A DNA stretch of 64,000 nt. Source: an uncultured Sphingomonadaceae bacterium (GTDB lineage: Bacteria; Pseudomonadota; Alphaproteobacteria; Sphingomonadales; Sphingomonadaceae). A program made the translations under genes and the position numbers. The notes beneath the pieces are model-generated. The model saw only the letters and a program-made list of their open reading frames with translations. It was not told the DNA's origin and made no database searches. Shown one piece after another: positions 37,912-46,710 of the stretch; position 1 is the first letter of the stretch, and each line of letters starts with the position of its first letter. The stretch is taken from assembly GCA_947496865.1 (NCBI GenBank), contig CANMEE010000002.1:930001-994000 (forward strand), given 5' to 3'.

Positions 37912-39845
37912 ATCATCGCCTCGGCATAGGCTCTTTGCTTTTTCTGACGGCCAGCACGCCGCAAACGCCCGATCATCGCCAACAGACCGCCCAAAGCGAT
38001 CAGAACGCCGCCATACCAGATTAACGTCACAAAGGGTTTCCACCAGATGCGCAGCTGCCAACGCCCTTGCGCGTCGCTGTCACCCAGAACAACATAGAGC
38101 TGTCCGTTCCAGCGCGTCAGCAAGGCCGCCTCGCTGGTCTGCATCTGGGCAGAGGCGAACATGCGGTTTTGCGGTGCAATCTCGTGGATCGCTTCATCCG
38201 CATATTGCGCTGTCACCCGAGCCTCCAGCGCCGTCCAGTTGGGACCAGCCACCGGTTCAATCGCCTCAAACTTGATCTTCCAATTATTTACCAGAATTTC
38301 ATCGCCCGGCGTTGCCGCGACCAATTTTTCTTCGGTGAAACTGGTTTCCGACGCCATGCCAGCCAATGCAACAGCAATACCGAAATGGGCAATAACCATG
38401 CCGTAAGTGTGCATCGGCGTGCGGCGTAAATTGCGTTTCCACAACGGCGCAAAGCTTGCCACCGCAATACCGGCGGCCAGCGCCATACCAATTAATGGCA
38501 GCACCGACATTGAAGTGGTGAACAGGACCAATGCAAACAGCGCCGCAGCGGTCAAAAAGACGGGAATGGAAATGCGGTTGAGCAACGCTTTCGCACTATC
38601 GCGCCGCCACCGTAACAAGGGGCCTGCCGCCATGATCGCCACGAGAATCAATGCGATCGGCCCCGTCGCTAAATTAAAATAGGGAGGGCCGACAGAGATC
38701 ATCTCATCGCTCATGCCTTCGACAAACAGAGGATAAAGCGTGCCGATAAATACAATGCCCAATATCGCTGACAATAGAAGATTGTTCGCCACCAACGCGC
38801 CTTCCCGGCTAACGAGTTCGAACTGGGAACCCTCTTTGACTGAGCCAACGCGCAGCGCAAACAAAGCCATAGCGCCGCCAATATAGATGGCCAGCAAAGC
38901 CAGAATGAAACTGCCACGTTCCGGATCGACTGCAAAGGCATGGACGCTGGTCAATACGCCAGAACGAACCAGAAATGTACCGATCATTGACATCGAGAAC
39001 GCGACAACCGCCAGCATCAGGGTCCACGCCCGCAAGCCATCACGCGTTGCCAAGACGGTCACCGAATGCAGCAAGGCGGTAGCAGCCAGCCAAGGCATTA
39101 GCGAGGCATTTTCAACCGGATCCCAGAACCACCAACCGCCCCAACCAAGCTCATAATAAGCCCAGTAGCTGCCAGCCGTAATACCCAGCGTCAGGAAGAC
39201 CCATGCGCCGAGCACCCAAGGCCGCATGGCTTTGGCAAATTCCGGTCCGACGTCACGTGTGATCATAGCGCCAACGGCAAAAGAAAAGGCGATAGATAGC
39301 CCAACGTAGCCGATATAAAGCGTCGGTGGATGCAGGGCGAGACCGATATCCTGCAGCAAGGGATTAAGCCCCTGCCCATCCGCTGGAACCGGGAATATCC
39401 GTTCGAACGGATTGGAAGCGATCAGCAGATAGGCATAAAAACCGATGCTGATAAACGCCTGCGCGCCTAGCGTAGTCACTAGCGTCTTCTGTTTCAGATT
39501 GCGTTCGAAAATACCGATACACGCACCCGCGACACCCATGATAGCTATCCATAGTAACATGGATCCCTCATGATTGCCCCATGCGCCGGAGATTTTGTAG
39601 ATTAACGGCTTGATCGCAACGCTGTTAGCGACAACGAGCTTCACCGACATGTCGGAACGCACAAAAAGCCAAACCAGCAGCAAAAAGGATATAGCGACCA
39701 GCACGCCTTGGGCAATGGCTACCGGCCGGATCGCCCTGAAAAGCTCATCCTGTCCCTTCACCAAGCCGATAACAGATAGCGCAAATTGCAAAAATGCCAT
39801 GCTGGCGGCAAGCCAAAGCGCGATAAGACCTGCTTCTGCAATCAT
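37908..39845 (-). CDS. ccmF: cytochrome c heme lyase subunit CcmF
   Basis: A 645-residue polytopic membrane protein with about fourteen helices. The tryptophan-rich heme-handling motif GWGGWWFWDPVENASLMPWL lies near residues 225-245, and HEGSMLLW near 90-98 is the second family signature. It joins heme from CcmE to apocytochrome cysteines. It is translationally coupled on both sides (ATGA with ccmE and ccmG). Length is standard. Confidence 0.96.
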   Translation of the reverse strand: MIAEAGLIALWLAASMAFLQFALSVIGLVKGQDELFRAIRPVAIAQGVLVAISFLLLVWLFVRSDMSVKLVVANSVAIKPLIYKISGAWGNHEGSMLLWIAIMGVAGACIGIFERNLKQKTLVTTLGAQAFISIGFYAYLLIASNPFERIFPVPADGQGLNPLLQDIGLALHPPTLYIGYVGLSIAFSFAVGAMITRDVGPEFAKAMRPWVLGAWVFLTLGITAGSYWAYYELGWGGWWFWDPVENASLMPWLAATALLHSVTVLATRDGLRAWTLMLAVVAFSMSMIGTFLVRSGVLTSVHAFAVDPERGSFILALLAIYIGGAMALFALRVGSVKEGSQFELVSREGALVANNLLLSAILGIVFIGTLYPLFVEGMSDEMISVGPPYFNLATGPIALILVAIMAAGPLLRWRRDSAKALLNRISIPVFLTAAALFALVLFTTSMSVLPLIGMALAAGIAVASFAPLWKRNLRRTPMHTYGMVIAHFGIAVALAGMASETSFTEEKLVAATPGDEILVNNWKIKFEAIEPVAGPNWTALEARVTAQYADEAIHEIAPQNRMFASAQMQTSEAALLTRWNGQLYVVLGDSDAQGRWQLRIWWKPFVTLIWYGGVLIALGGLLAMIGRLRRAGRQKKQRAYAEAMI

Positions 39846-40291
39846 TCGACTAGCGTATCCGTTTTCGTCATATTGCCAGTCATATCAATGCCTTCCAGTT
39901 CACGCGGAACGTAATTCTCATCATGTTTGGCGAGCAGGCTGTCTGCGACAAACGTACCATGACTGGTCAATTTTCCATCCGCCACGACGCCCGATCCTTC
40001 AACAAACAAGTCGGGCGTGATGCCAGTATAGATCACGGCCTGACGCGCAGTGCCATCTTGCACGATAAAGTTCACGGTCACGCCGTCCGCTTCGTGTTTA
40101 ATCGAACCCTCTTCGACCATTCCACCCAAACGAATAGCCTGCCCAGCTGGCGGCTGTTTTGCGACAATATCCGCCGGCGTATAAAAGTAATTCGCGCGGT
40201 CCTGCAGTGCGAAAGCCGAAAGCACGCCTGCCCCGACCAGCGCAACCAGCGCCAGCACGGCCAACGTTAGTCTTTGATGTTTCGCTTTCAT
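39842..40291 (-). CDS. ccmE: cytochrome c maturation heme chaperone CcmE
   Basis: A 149-residue heme chaperone with one N-terminal transmembrane helix (LTLAVLALVALVGAGVLSAF) and a periplasmic beta barrel. The HDENYVP motif near residues 122-128 supplies the His that binds heme covalently and the following Tyr. IRLGGMVEEGS is another family block. It receives heme from CcmC/CcmD and delivers it to CcmF. The start overlaps ccmD by four bases. Confidence 0.96.
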   Translation of the reverse strand: MKAKHQRLTLAVLALVALVGAGVLSAFALQDRANYFYTPADIVAKQPPAGQAIRLGGMVEEGSIKHEADGVTVNFIVQDGTARQAVIYTGITPDLFVEGSGVVADGKLTSHGTFVADSLLAKHDENYVPRELEGIDMTGNMTKTDTLVE

Positions 40292-40419
40292 TTGCGTTTA
40301 CTCAATTGTTCAACCTTGTTCTCAGCGCGCCGCATTGCGACATAGCTGCTTATTATCACAGCCATTGTGCCAAAGAACACCAGCGCAAACGATGCGATAA
40401 TATACGGGGTGTGGTTCAT
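40288..40419 (-). CDS. ccmD: heme exporter protein CcmD
   Basis: A 43-residue small membrane protein, MNHTPYIIASFALVFFG at the start, with one transmembrane helix (about 6-27) and a positively charged tail (MRRAENKVEQLSKRK). It fits CcmD in size, topology and position: it overlaps the ccmC stop by four bases and the ccmE start by four bases. CcmD aids release of heme-loaded CcmE from CcmC. Confidence 0.92.
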   Translation of the reverse strand: MNHTPYIIASFALVFFGTMAVIISSYVAMRRAENKVEQLSKRK

Positions 40420-41135
40420 TCTGCTGCCATTCTTTTCAATCGTCCCTCGACTTTGGTTTCAGCGAGACTTGCGCGCATCCGCATAAGCACAATCGCGGCA
40501 AATAGAAGAGAAAATCCTATCGCAGAAACCAATAGAGGCCACAAATAAAGCGCATCTATCGTGGATTTGCCAGTGATGCTGATACTCGTGCCCTGATGCT
40601 GTGTCTCCCACCATTCAACCGAAAAGCGGATGATCGGCAAGTTCACGATCCCGACAACGCCGAAGATCGCCGCAATTCGGCTTTGACCTGATGTCTTGCT
40701 CGTTTCGTTCGCCAGCACGATGTAAGCGAGATAAAGGAAAAATAGCACGAGCATCGAGGTCAAACGTCCGTCCCAGACCCACCAAGTTCCCCATGCCGGA
40801 CGCCCCCAAATCGCCCCCGTCACTAGACAAAGCAATGCAAATAGTGCCCCGGGCACCGCGATTGCGCGCGCCGCGTGCGAAGCGAGCGGATGCCGCCAGA
40901 TTAGCTCTGAAATGCTGGCAATCGCAATACCAGTCCATCCTGCCATTCCCAGCCAAGCCATCGGTACGTGGACAAAGATGATCTTGACAGACTCGCCCTG
41001 CAGACGCTCCGGCGGGGTAGATAATATGCCCCAGGCGCAGGCGACCAAAACGAGAGCCATGCCACCAAATAGCAGCCAAGGCGTCAACGGCCTAGCAAGC
41101 GACAGGAAGCGGGTAGGATTTGCGTAAGCGTGCAT
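40416..41135 (-). CDS. ccmC: heme transporter CcmC
   Basis: A 239-residue protein with six transmembrane helices. The tryptophan-rich motif WGTWWVWDGRLTSMLVLF near residues 108-125 and conserved periplasmic His residues handle heme. It attaches heme to CcmE. It is the first gene of the operon; the ABC subunits ccmA and ccmB are not upstream in this window and must be elsewhere. ATG 41135 has no clear ribosome site. Confidence 0.95.
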   Translation of the reverse strand: MHAYANPTRFLSLARPLTPWLLFGGMALVLVACAWGILSTPPERLQGESVKIIFVHVPMAWLGMAGWTGIAIASISELIWRHPLASHAARAIAVPGALFALLCLVTGAIWGRPAWGTWWVWDGRLTSMLVLFFLYLAYIVLANETSKTSGQSRIAAIFGVVGIVNLPIIRFSVEWWETQHQGTSISITGKSTIDALYLWPLLVSAIGFSLLFAAIVLMRMRASLAETKVEGRLKRMAAE

Positions 41136-41384
41136 TTAAAAAACGGTCATTGCCTCTAGCTACTGTGCGACCAGTAGAATCTGATTTTTTGATGGCAGAA
41201 CTGTCACAAAGCGACAAGTGTTTTTCTGGACAGGTTGCAATCCATGAATTCGATTAGAAATAACACTCCCCTTAAAACCAAGCTAAATAGCAGGCGTTAG
41301 CTCTATAGTAACCATAGCGCTGTTAAACCTGAACACTCAAGATCAGAATTAATTCTTCAGTGGGGCTGAGGTTCAGAAATATCT

Positions 41385-43574
41385 ATGGCAGTCAAAGGCT
41401 TACTCAAGGCATTTTCCAATGGTTCATCTGATGAATCAATAGCCGCCACTACATCTGCCAACCATAAAAAGCGCTTAGAAGTCCTAGATGACTTTGAGCA
41501 AGCAGGCATAAGTTGGCTGTGGGCTACCGATGCAGAAGGCCGATTTGTTTATCTTTCTGACAAAGCGGCTGAGAATCTGAATAAGCCCATTGAGGACATA
41601 TTGGAGCAGCCATTTACAGCACTGTTCGAAAATGACCCCGATAATCCTGATGAGAAATCAGATCGTCCGCTACATTACCAACTCAGTAAACGCAGCAAAC
41701 TTCACGACCTCGTTGTCCGTCGTGTGCCAGCTACATTAAACCAGGAAGACCGCCCGACTTGGTGGATGATTTCCGCCCATCCAAAATTTGATGATGCAGG
41801 CGAGTTTCAAGGTTATCGTGGCAGTGCCAAGGATGTCACAGTAGAATATCAGCGAAAATTGGAAGATTCCCGGCTCGCTGAGTTTGACTCGCTGACGGGG
41901 CTTGCCAATCGCCATCGGATGGATAACCAACTGAACGGGATATTGGGTGCTTTCAAAGCGGCCAGCCGCAGTTGCGCGATCATGATGTTGGATCTTGATC
42001 GATTCAAACAGGTCAATGACACGATGGGTCATCCCGCCGGCGACGAGCTGCTAAAGCAGGTAGCCAAACGCGTGCGCACTATTGTCGGGGATCGCGGCGA
42101 AATTGGCCGGCTGGGCGGTGACGAGTTTCAAATCATTCTGCCAGACCTGGATGATCGCGGAAAACTGGGCGAGATTGCCGAGAAAATAGTCAAAATTGTT
42201 TCGCAACCTTATCCCATCGATGACAAAAGCGCAGTCATCGGCACGTCTATCGGAATAGCTGTGGCGCCTTATGATGGTGTCGAGAAAGATGAACTGGTCC
42301 GCAGCTCTGACCTTGCACTATATGCTGCCAAAAATTCCGGACGGGGTCAGTATCGTTTTTACTCTGCCGACCTAAAAGACGAAGAGGAAGAGCGCCGTCT
42401 GCTGGTTGAAGACCTGCGAGACGCACTGGACAATGATCAACTGCAACTGAATTATCAACCGGTCGTTCGCACAGACGATCACATGGTAGTCGGGTTTGAA
42501 GCATTGATGCGCTGGGTCCACCCAGAGCGCGGCGCCGTGAGTCCAGCGGTCTTCATTCCAATTGCTGAAGAACTCAATCTTATCAATCAACTGGGAGAAT
42601 GGGCACTGCGCAAAGCCTGCACCGATGCCCTGCAGTGGCCTAGTACAGTCCGCATAGCAGTCAATGTATCGGCTGTGCAATTTGCCAATAGCGGTTTTCC
42701 AGAAATCGTCATGAACGCACTTGCCGCCAGTGGACTGGAACCCGAACGACTGGAGCTTGAGCTCACCGAGAGCGTGTTCATGGGCGACAGTGAAACCATC
42801 GATAACACGTTTAAGATATTGAAAGAACTCGGTGTCCGATTGGCGCTCGATGATTTTGGTACCGGCTATTCGTCACTCAGCTATTTGCGTTCAGCCCCCT
42901 TTGACAAGATCAAGGTAGATAAAAGTTTTGTCGATTCCTGTACCCAGACGGACAAGAACAGCGCGAAAATTATCGCCGCCATTGTAAGCTTGTCGGAAGC
43001 ATTGGGCATGGAAACCACTGTCGAAGGCGTCGAAGCTTTTGATCAGTTCACCTTGGTTTGTTCAAAGGGCGCGCGATATATTCAAGGGTGGATTTACTCC
43101 AAGGCACTCACGCTGGAAGAGATCGAAGCCAAGCTTGGCAGCGGAGAATTCCGGATTGAACCGGACGGACCAGAATTATATCGACCGGACCGGCGGACCG
43201 TTTTCCGGCGTATTGGTGCCATTCATGAGGATCATCGCTATGACGTTGTCATGCGCGATCTTTCGAAAACCGGTGCCAGATTTGAAGGCATGCTGGGTGT
43301 TCCAGTGGGAACCAAGCTGGTTCTTGACCTCGGCGGCGGACAATTGGTGATCAGTACCGTCATACGTGTCAAAGAATCAACACTGGCTACCGAGTTTGAA
43401 ACGCCCTTGGTTAGCGATGGAGCTGGAGGACTATGTACACGTCACCGAGTATCACCTTATGATCTGGCAGCCGCGGGAATGCCTCTGGCGGCCCTACCGC
43501 CTGGAAATTATCCCCTAGCACAAAACGAATCAGGTCAGGCCAGCAAACCGCAGTTCATGCAGGTCATTGTATAA
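41385..43574 (+). CDS. PAS-GGDEF-EAL-PilZ-like cyclic di-GMP turnover protein
   Basis: A 729-residue soluble signalling protein. Order: PAS domain (about 35-155), GGDEF domain with intact GGDEF at 244-248, EAL domain with EAL at 372-374, and a C-terminal PilZ-like domain (about 600-690) with R-x-x-x-R (RTVFR) and D-x-S-x-x-G (DLSKTG). The EAL metal and catalytic residues appear complete (ELTE, DDFGTGYSSL, KVDKSF, VEGVE, QGWIYSKAL), so phosphodiesterase activity is likely. The GGDEF domain lacks the RxxD inhibitory I-site at the expected position (GDRG instead). Both activities and c-di-GMP sensing in one chain suggest feedback control, an inference. The ribosome site is poor. Confidence 0.9.
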   Translation: MAVKGLLKAFSNGSSDESIAATTSANHKKRLEVLDDFEQAGISWLWATDAEGRFVYLSDKAAENLNKPIEDILEQPFTALFENDPDNPDEKSDRPLHYQLSKRSKLHDLVVRRVPATLNQEDRPTWWMISAHPKFDDAGEFQGYRGSAKDVTVEYQRKLEDSRLAEFDSLTGLANRHRMDNQLNGILGAFKAASRSCAIMMLDLDRFKQVNDTMGHPAGDELLKQVAKRVRTIVGDRGEIGRLGGDEFQIILPDLDDRGKLGEIAEKIVKIVSQPYPIDDKSAVIGTSIGIAVAPYDGVEKDELVRSSDLALYAAKNSGRGQYRFYSADLKDEEEERRLLVEDLRDALDNDQLQLNYQPVVRTDDHMVVGFEALMRWVHPERGAVSPAVFIPIAEELNLINQLGEWALRKACTDALQWPSTVRIAVNVSAVQFANSGFPEIVMNALAASGLEPERLELELTESVFMGDSETIDNTFKILKELGVRLALDDFGTGYSSLSYLRSAPFDKIKVDKSFVDSCTQTDKNSAKIIAAIVSLSEALGMETTVEGVEAFDQFTLVCSKGARYIQGWIYSKALTLEEIEAKLGSGEFRIEPDGPELYRPDRRTVFRRIGAIHEDHRYDVVMRDLSKTGARFEGMLGVPVGTKLVLDLGGGQLVISTVIRVKESTLATEFETPLVSDGAGGLCTRHRVSPYDLAAAGMPLAALPPGNYPLAQNESGQASKPQFMQVIV

Positions 43575-43610
43575 TCTTCGGCTTAACTCAGCGCGCGACA
43601 AGCAAAGGGA

Positions 43611-44660
43611 TCAACGGCCAATAAGAGCCTGAGCCATATTGTCGGCAACTTCGGCCGACGGCAATTTCCGGGACGCGCTTTCTTCCCAAATTTCGGTCAA
43701 GCGTGCCGGAATTTTGTCAATCCGACGATTCACCTCTTCAACATCACTATCGCCTAGATATTCGAGGCCAACATTGATGATGCCGCCGGAATTGATCACA
43801 TAATCTGGTGCAAACAAGATATTACGATCAAAAATGCGCTGACCATCTTCTGGTGTCGCAAGCTGGTTATTCGCTCCACCTGCCACAATCGGCGCGTTAA
43901 GATGCGCGATCGAAACCTTATCGAGAATCGCGCCCAAGGCATTGGGGCTGAACACATCTGCTTCCAGACGCATCACGTCGTCGAGACCGACAACTTTAGC
44001 GCCAATCTCGGCTGCGAGACTGGCCGCATGATCCTTGTTAATATCAGCGATACTGAGCCGGGCGCCATCTTTGGCAAGCAGACGGGCCAAGCCGCCGCCG
44101 ACACTGCCGACACCTTGGATAGCGACATGCACATCTTCCATCTCGCTGCGGTCCAATTTATGCTTTACGGCGGCTTTCACGCCAAGATAAACGCCCATCG
44201 CCGTGAATGGCCCGGGATCGCCCCCAGCATTGCCATGGTCACTAACTGGTAGACCAGAGACAAATTTTGTTTGCTTGGACACCTCAACCATATCCGCGGT
44301 GCTGATGCCGACATCTTCTGCTGTCACATAAGCGCCGCCCAGAGAATCAATCATACGGCCAAATGCAGCCAGCATTTCAGGAGATTTCGTTCTGTTCCGG
44401 TCTGCCAATATCACGGCTTTACCGCCGCCCAATGGTAGTCCGGCCATCGCGTTTTTAAAACTCATGCCGCGCGAAAGGCGGAGCGCGTCGGTCACAGCCG
44501 TTTCGCGATTCTCATAGTGCCAGAAGCGCGTCCCACCGGCGCCGGGGCCCAAATGCGTGGAATGAAGAGCAATAATTGCGCTCAGACCAGTTTCGACATC
44601 ATGGAAAAAATGGACAGCTTCATGGCCATCAAAATCTGGCAGATCCCACATTACCGACAT
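43611..44660 (-). CDS. Glu/Leu/Phe/Val amino acid dehydrogenase (leucine dehydrogenase type)
   Basis: A 349-residue NAD-dependent dehydrogenase that deaminates a branched-chain or aromatic amino acid to the 2-oxoacid. The substrate-domain signatures are GPGAGGTRFW, MSFKNAMAGLPLGGGKA (both catalytic lysines) and the Asp in TAEDVG. The cofactor loop GVGSVGGGLA is near residue 180. Length and start match leucine/phenylalanine dehydrogenases rather than glutamate dehydrogenase. The substrate is not fixed by the sequence alone. Two AT-rich dyads lie at 44705-44730 upstream. Confidence 0.88.
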   Translation of the reverse strand: MSVMWDLPDFDGHEAVHFFHDVETGLSAIIALHSTHLGPGAGGTRFWHYENRETAVTDALRLSRGMSFKNAMAGLPLGGGKAVILADRNRTKSPEMLAAFGRMIDSLGGAYVTAEDVGISTADMVEVSKQTKFVSGLPVSDHGNAGGDPGPFTAMGVYLGVKAAVKHKLDRSEMEDVHVAIQGVGSVGGGLARLLAKDGARLSIADINKDHAASLAAEIGAKVVGLDDVMRLEADVFSPNALGAILDKVSIAHLNAPIVAGGANNQLATPEDGQRIFDRNILFAPDYVINSGGIINVGLEYLGDSDVEEVNRRIDKIPARLTEIWEESASRKLPSAEVADNMAQALIGR

Positions 44661-44704
44661 TTGGAAAACCCTTCACTCGCTGAGTAACATAATTTGTTTT
44701 TAAC

Positions 44705-44730
44705 GTAATAATATTACAAAATGCTTTTGT
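44705..44730. promoter_or_regulatory. two adjoining AT-rich dyads upstream of the amino acid dehydrogenase gene
   Basis: GTAATAATATTAC (44705-44717) is an odd palindrome, and ACAAAATGCTTTTGT (44716-44730) has six-base inverted arms. They overlap by two bases and lie 45-70 bases before the dehydrogenase start. An Lrp/AsnC-type regulator would be a reasonable guess for such a gene, but no binding consensus was tested. Confidence 0.4.
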
Positions 44731-44792
44731 CACCCCAAGATGTTTCGGGAACCCCTAACATTTTGAATATCCAACAAATGTGGTTTTGAAAA

Positions 44793-44870
44793 TGGGGCGA
44801 CCGAGGGGTCTCGAACCCCCGACCTCCGGTACCACAAACCGGCGCTCTAACCAACTGAGCTACGATCGCC
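44793..44870 (-). tRNA. tRNA-His (anticodon GTG)
   Basis: The minus strand folds into a full cloverleaf: acceptor GCGATCG/CGGTCGC, D-arm GCTC/GAGC, anticodon stem CCGGT/ACCGG with loop TTGTGGT (anticodon GTG), T-arm closing around TTCGAGA, and an encoded CCA. An extra G at 44870 pairs with the discriminator C, giving the G-1:C73 pair that is the identity element of tRNA-His. It stands alone between the dehydrogenase and gspK genes. Confidence 0.97.
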
Positions 44871-44909
44871 ATAATCGCACGGCCTAAAATAGGCTTACTG
44901 CGCCGCGCT

Positions 44910-44938
44910 GCATAGGGACGCATTGGGGCAGACGTCAA
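44910..44938 (-). promoter_or_regulatory. putative promoter of tRNA-His
   Basis: On the minus strand TTGACG (44938-44933) and CTATGC (44915-44910) are 17 bases apart and end 40 bases before the tRNA. This resembles alphaproteobacterial stable RNA promoters with a GC-rich discriminator (GCGCGGCGC follows). Confidence 0.6.
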
Positions 44939-44989
44939 GTATTTAGCACAGCAAAACTGCATGAAACAATCCACACCCAGAAATTCTAT

Positions 44990-45979
44990 TCAGAACGCAT
45001 CGCCGCGCTGGCGGTGGACCAATCGCGCCGGTTGACGCGCGACATCGACCAAAGCGCGCTCTTCAACCAAAGCGCTTTGCATTGCGACGGTCATATCTAG
45101 CCGAAACCAGCGGGTCTTCAACTTGATCTGCCCCTGCACTTGCGATGGCGCCAAAAAGCTGGCTGGGAAAGGCTCTGCCCAAAAATCGTTAAGGCTGCCA
45201 TAGCCCATATCCGTTCGACGCCCGAGAAATTGACGGGTCTGCGAAATATCCGGGCTGTTGGATAGCATCGCTAACAAGACCGCTTGTTCGGGGCGTAGCG
45301 TGTTAATGTTGATCGGCGACAAATCGGTTGTCGGCAACGTGCAAAGCCAAGGTGCCAACCGCGCGTAAATATCGCTTGTGACACCTTTGATAGTCCGCAA
45401 CTCGCTAACATCTAACATCACAGCATTCGCGGTGCGATAAGGTTTCTCCAATTGCGCATAATATTCATCCTCAGCACCGCGCGGTGATGGAACGACGTCG
45501 CTATCGATCCAGTCAGTAACTGATTCCGCGATATCCGCAGCGTTTCCTTGCGGGATTTCCAGCAACGTCATCAGCCGCACAAACTGGGTTTGACCCTCTG
45601 GGCGCGCCGATAAAATCGCATCTGTTTGGCTCACCAGGCTGTTGATATTGAAACAGTTACCGCCATCCGTCAGTGTGGCGGTGATCAGACCACCAGGAAC
45701 CGGGAAACGTCGTTCCTGCCCGTTCCACCCACCGACGTTAGTGGTTCGCCCTGGCGACAGGCTGACAATTTGCTCAGCCGATTGCATGCCGATGGATTCT
45801 GCAGCAATCAGATAGGCCTTTGCTTGACTGAGCTCGCGAGCATTGGATGCCAATTTGGTTGCGCCAGCCAGCCGGTCTATTCCATGCGCAGCCAATACCG
45901 CAATGACAGCGACTAACAACAAGACAGTCAACAAAGCCGCACCGCGTTCGCTATTCTTCACACATCGAGCAAACGTCAT
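44990..45979 (-). CDS. gspK: type II secretion minor pseudopilin GspK
   Basis: A 329-residue GspK-type protein. The prepilin leader is NSERGAALLTVLLLVAVIAVL, with Gly followed by a hydrophobic helix. The body has the large alpha domain with TDWIDSDVVPSPRGAEDEYY, where acidic residues bind calcium in known GspK proteins. NPININTLRPEQAVLLAM is partly visible near residue 230 (SPININTLRPE). GspK caps the pseudopilus tip. The start overlaps gspJ by four bases (ATGA). No other gsp genes lie nearby. Confidence 0.92.
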   Translation of the reverse strand: MTFARCVKNSERGAALLTVLLLVAVIAVLAAHGIDRLAGATKLASNARELSQAKAYLIAAESIGMQSAEQIVSLSPGRTTNVGGWNGQERRFPVPGGLITATLTDGGNCFNINSLVSQTDAILSARPEGQTQFVRLMTLLEIPQGNAADIAESVTDWIDSDVVPSPRGAEDEYYAQLEKPYRTANAVMLDVSELRTIKGVTSDIYARLAPWLCTLPTTDLSPININTLRPEQAVLLAMLSNSPDISQTRQFLGRRTDMGYGSLNDFWAEPFPASFLAPSQVQGQIKLKTRWFRLDMTVAMQSALVEERALVDVARQPARLVHRQRGDAF

Positions 45980-46602
45980 AAATAACCCGTCCCGACAAGA
46001 AAAACGTGACGGTAGTCGCGGCCATTTTGCTTAAACTGGATTTCTATCGCTCGCGGCAAGTCACTCAATCGCTCGCTCTGCCAATTGCTTATCCACTGCC
46101 CTCTCTTGTCACGAAAGCGCAAACCAAGATCGCTGATACCATCGAGTAACAATGCCGGTTCACTAATCGAGCCACCATCCGTCGTCTCATATTGCAACCG
46201 TTCGAGCCGCTCATCGTTCAACTGGTAAGAGACACGCTGCATATTGGAGCGTGGCTTGTTATTGATATTAGTTTGCCCACCTCGGATGAAGGATAAAAGT
46301 CCACGGCTGCTGGAACCGGTTTCGCTGATAAAGGCGGCTACTCTATCACCCCGCTCATCGCGATGTGGTCTGGGAAGTGCCTGGCTGAGATCCGCCTCCA
46401 TCAAGGATACGAGCCGTTGCATCTGCGCCATATCACTAAGCTTCACCTCAGTTACCGCGTTACTGTTTACTGCACCGCGCAACAGCATGACACCAGCGAC
46501 CGACAAGAGCGAAAAAATGAACAAAGAAACCATCATCTCGACCAGCGTGAAACCGCCTTGCCTGTTGATGCTATCGCTGCGATGGAATTTTGCGCCTGCC
46601 AT
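45976..46602 (-). CDS. gspJ: type II secretion minor pseudopilin GspJ
   Basis: A 208-residue GspJ-type pseudopilin with the prepilin peptidase site GG/FTLVEMMVSLFIFSLL, a hydrophobic helix, and a mature domain containing MEADLSQALPRP and ERLQYETTDGG. It would form the pseudopilus tip with GspK and GspI. It is the first gene of a two-gene unit: upstream is a divergent oxygenase gene, so gspI, gspH and gspG are not adjacent. Confidence 0.9.
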   Translation of the reverse strand: MAGAKFHRSDSINRQGGFTLVEMMVSLFIFSLLSVAGVMLLRGAVNSNAVTEVKLSDMAQMQRLVSLMEADLSQALPRPHRDERGDRVAAFISETGSSSRGLLSFIRGGQTNINNKPRSNMQRVSYQLNDERLERLQYETTDGGSISEPALLLDGISDLGLRFRDKRGQWISNWQSERLSDLPRAIEIQFKQNGRDYRHVFLVGTGYL

Positions 46603-46710
46603 GATTGCGTTTCTATATCGTCAATATGTCTAGCCGCAAAGAGCGGTTGCAGCGGGCAGATTTTTATTTAATCTAAGCGCCAGCAATTGGGAGCATTTTC
46701 GGACTATTTG

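Noticed and set aside
44714..44974. A minus-strand frame across the tRNA-His gene
   Set aside because: It runs straight through a perfect tRNA cloverleaf and its promoter, so it is a chance frame.
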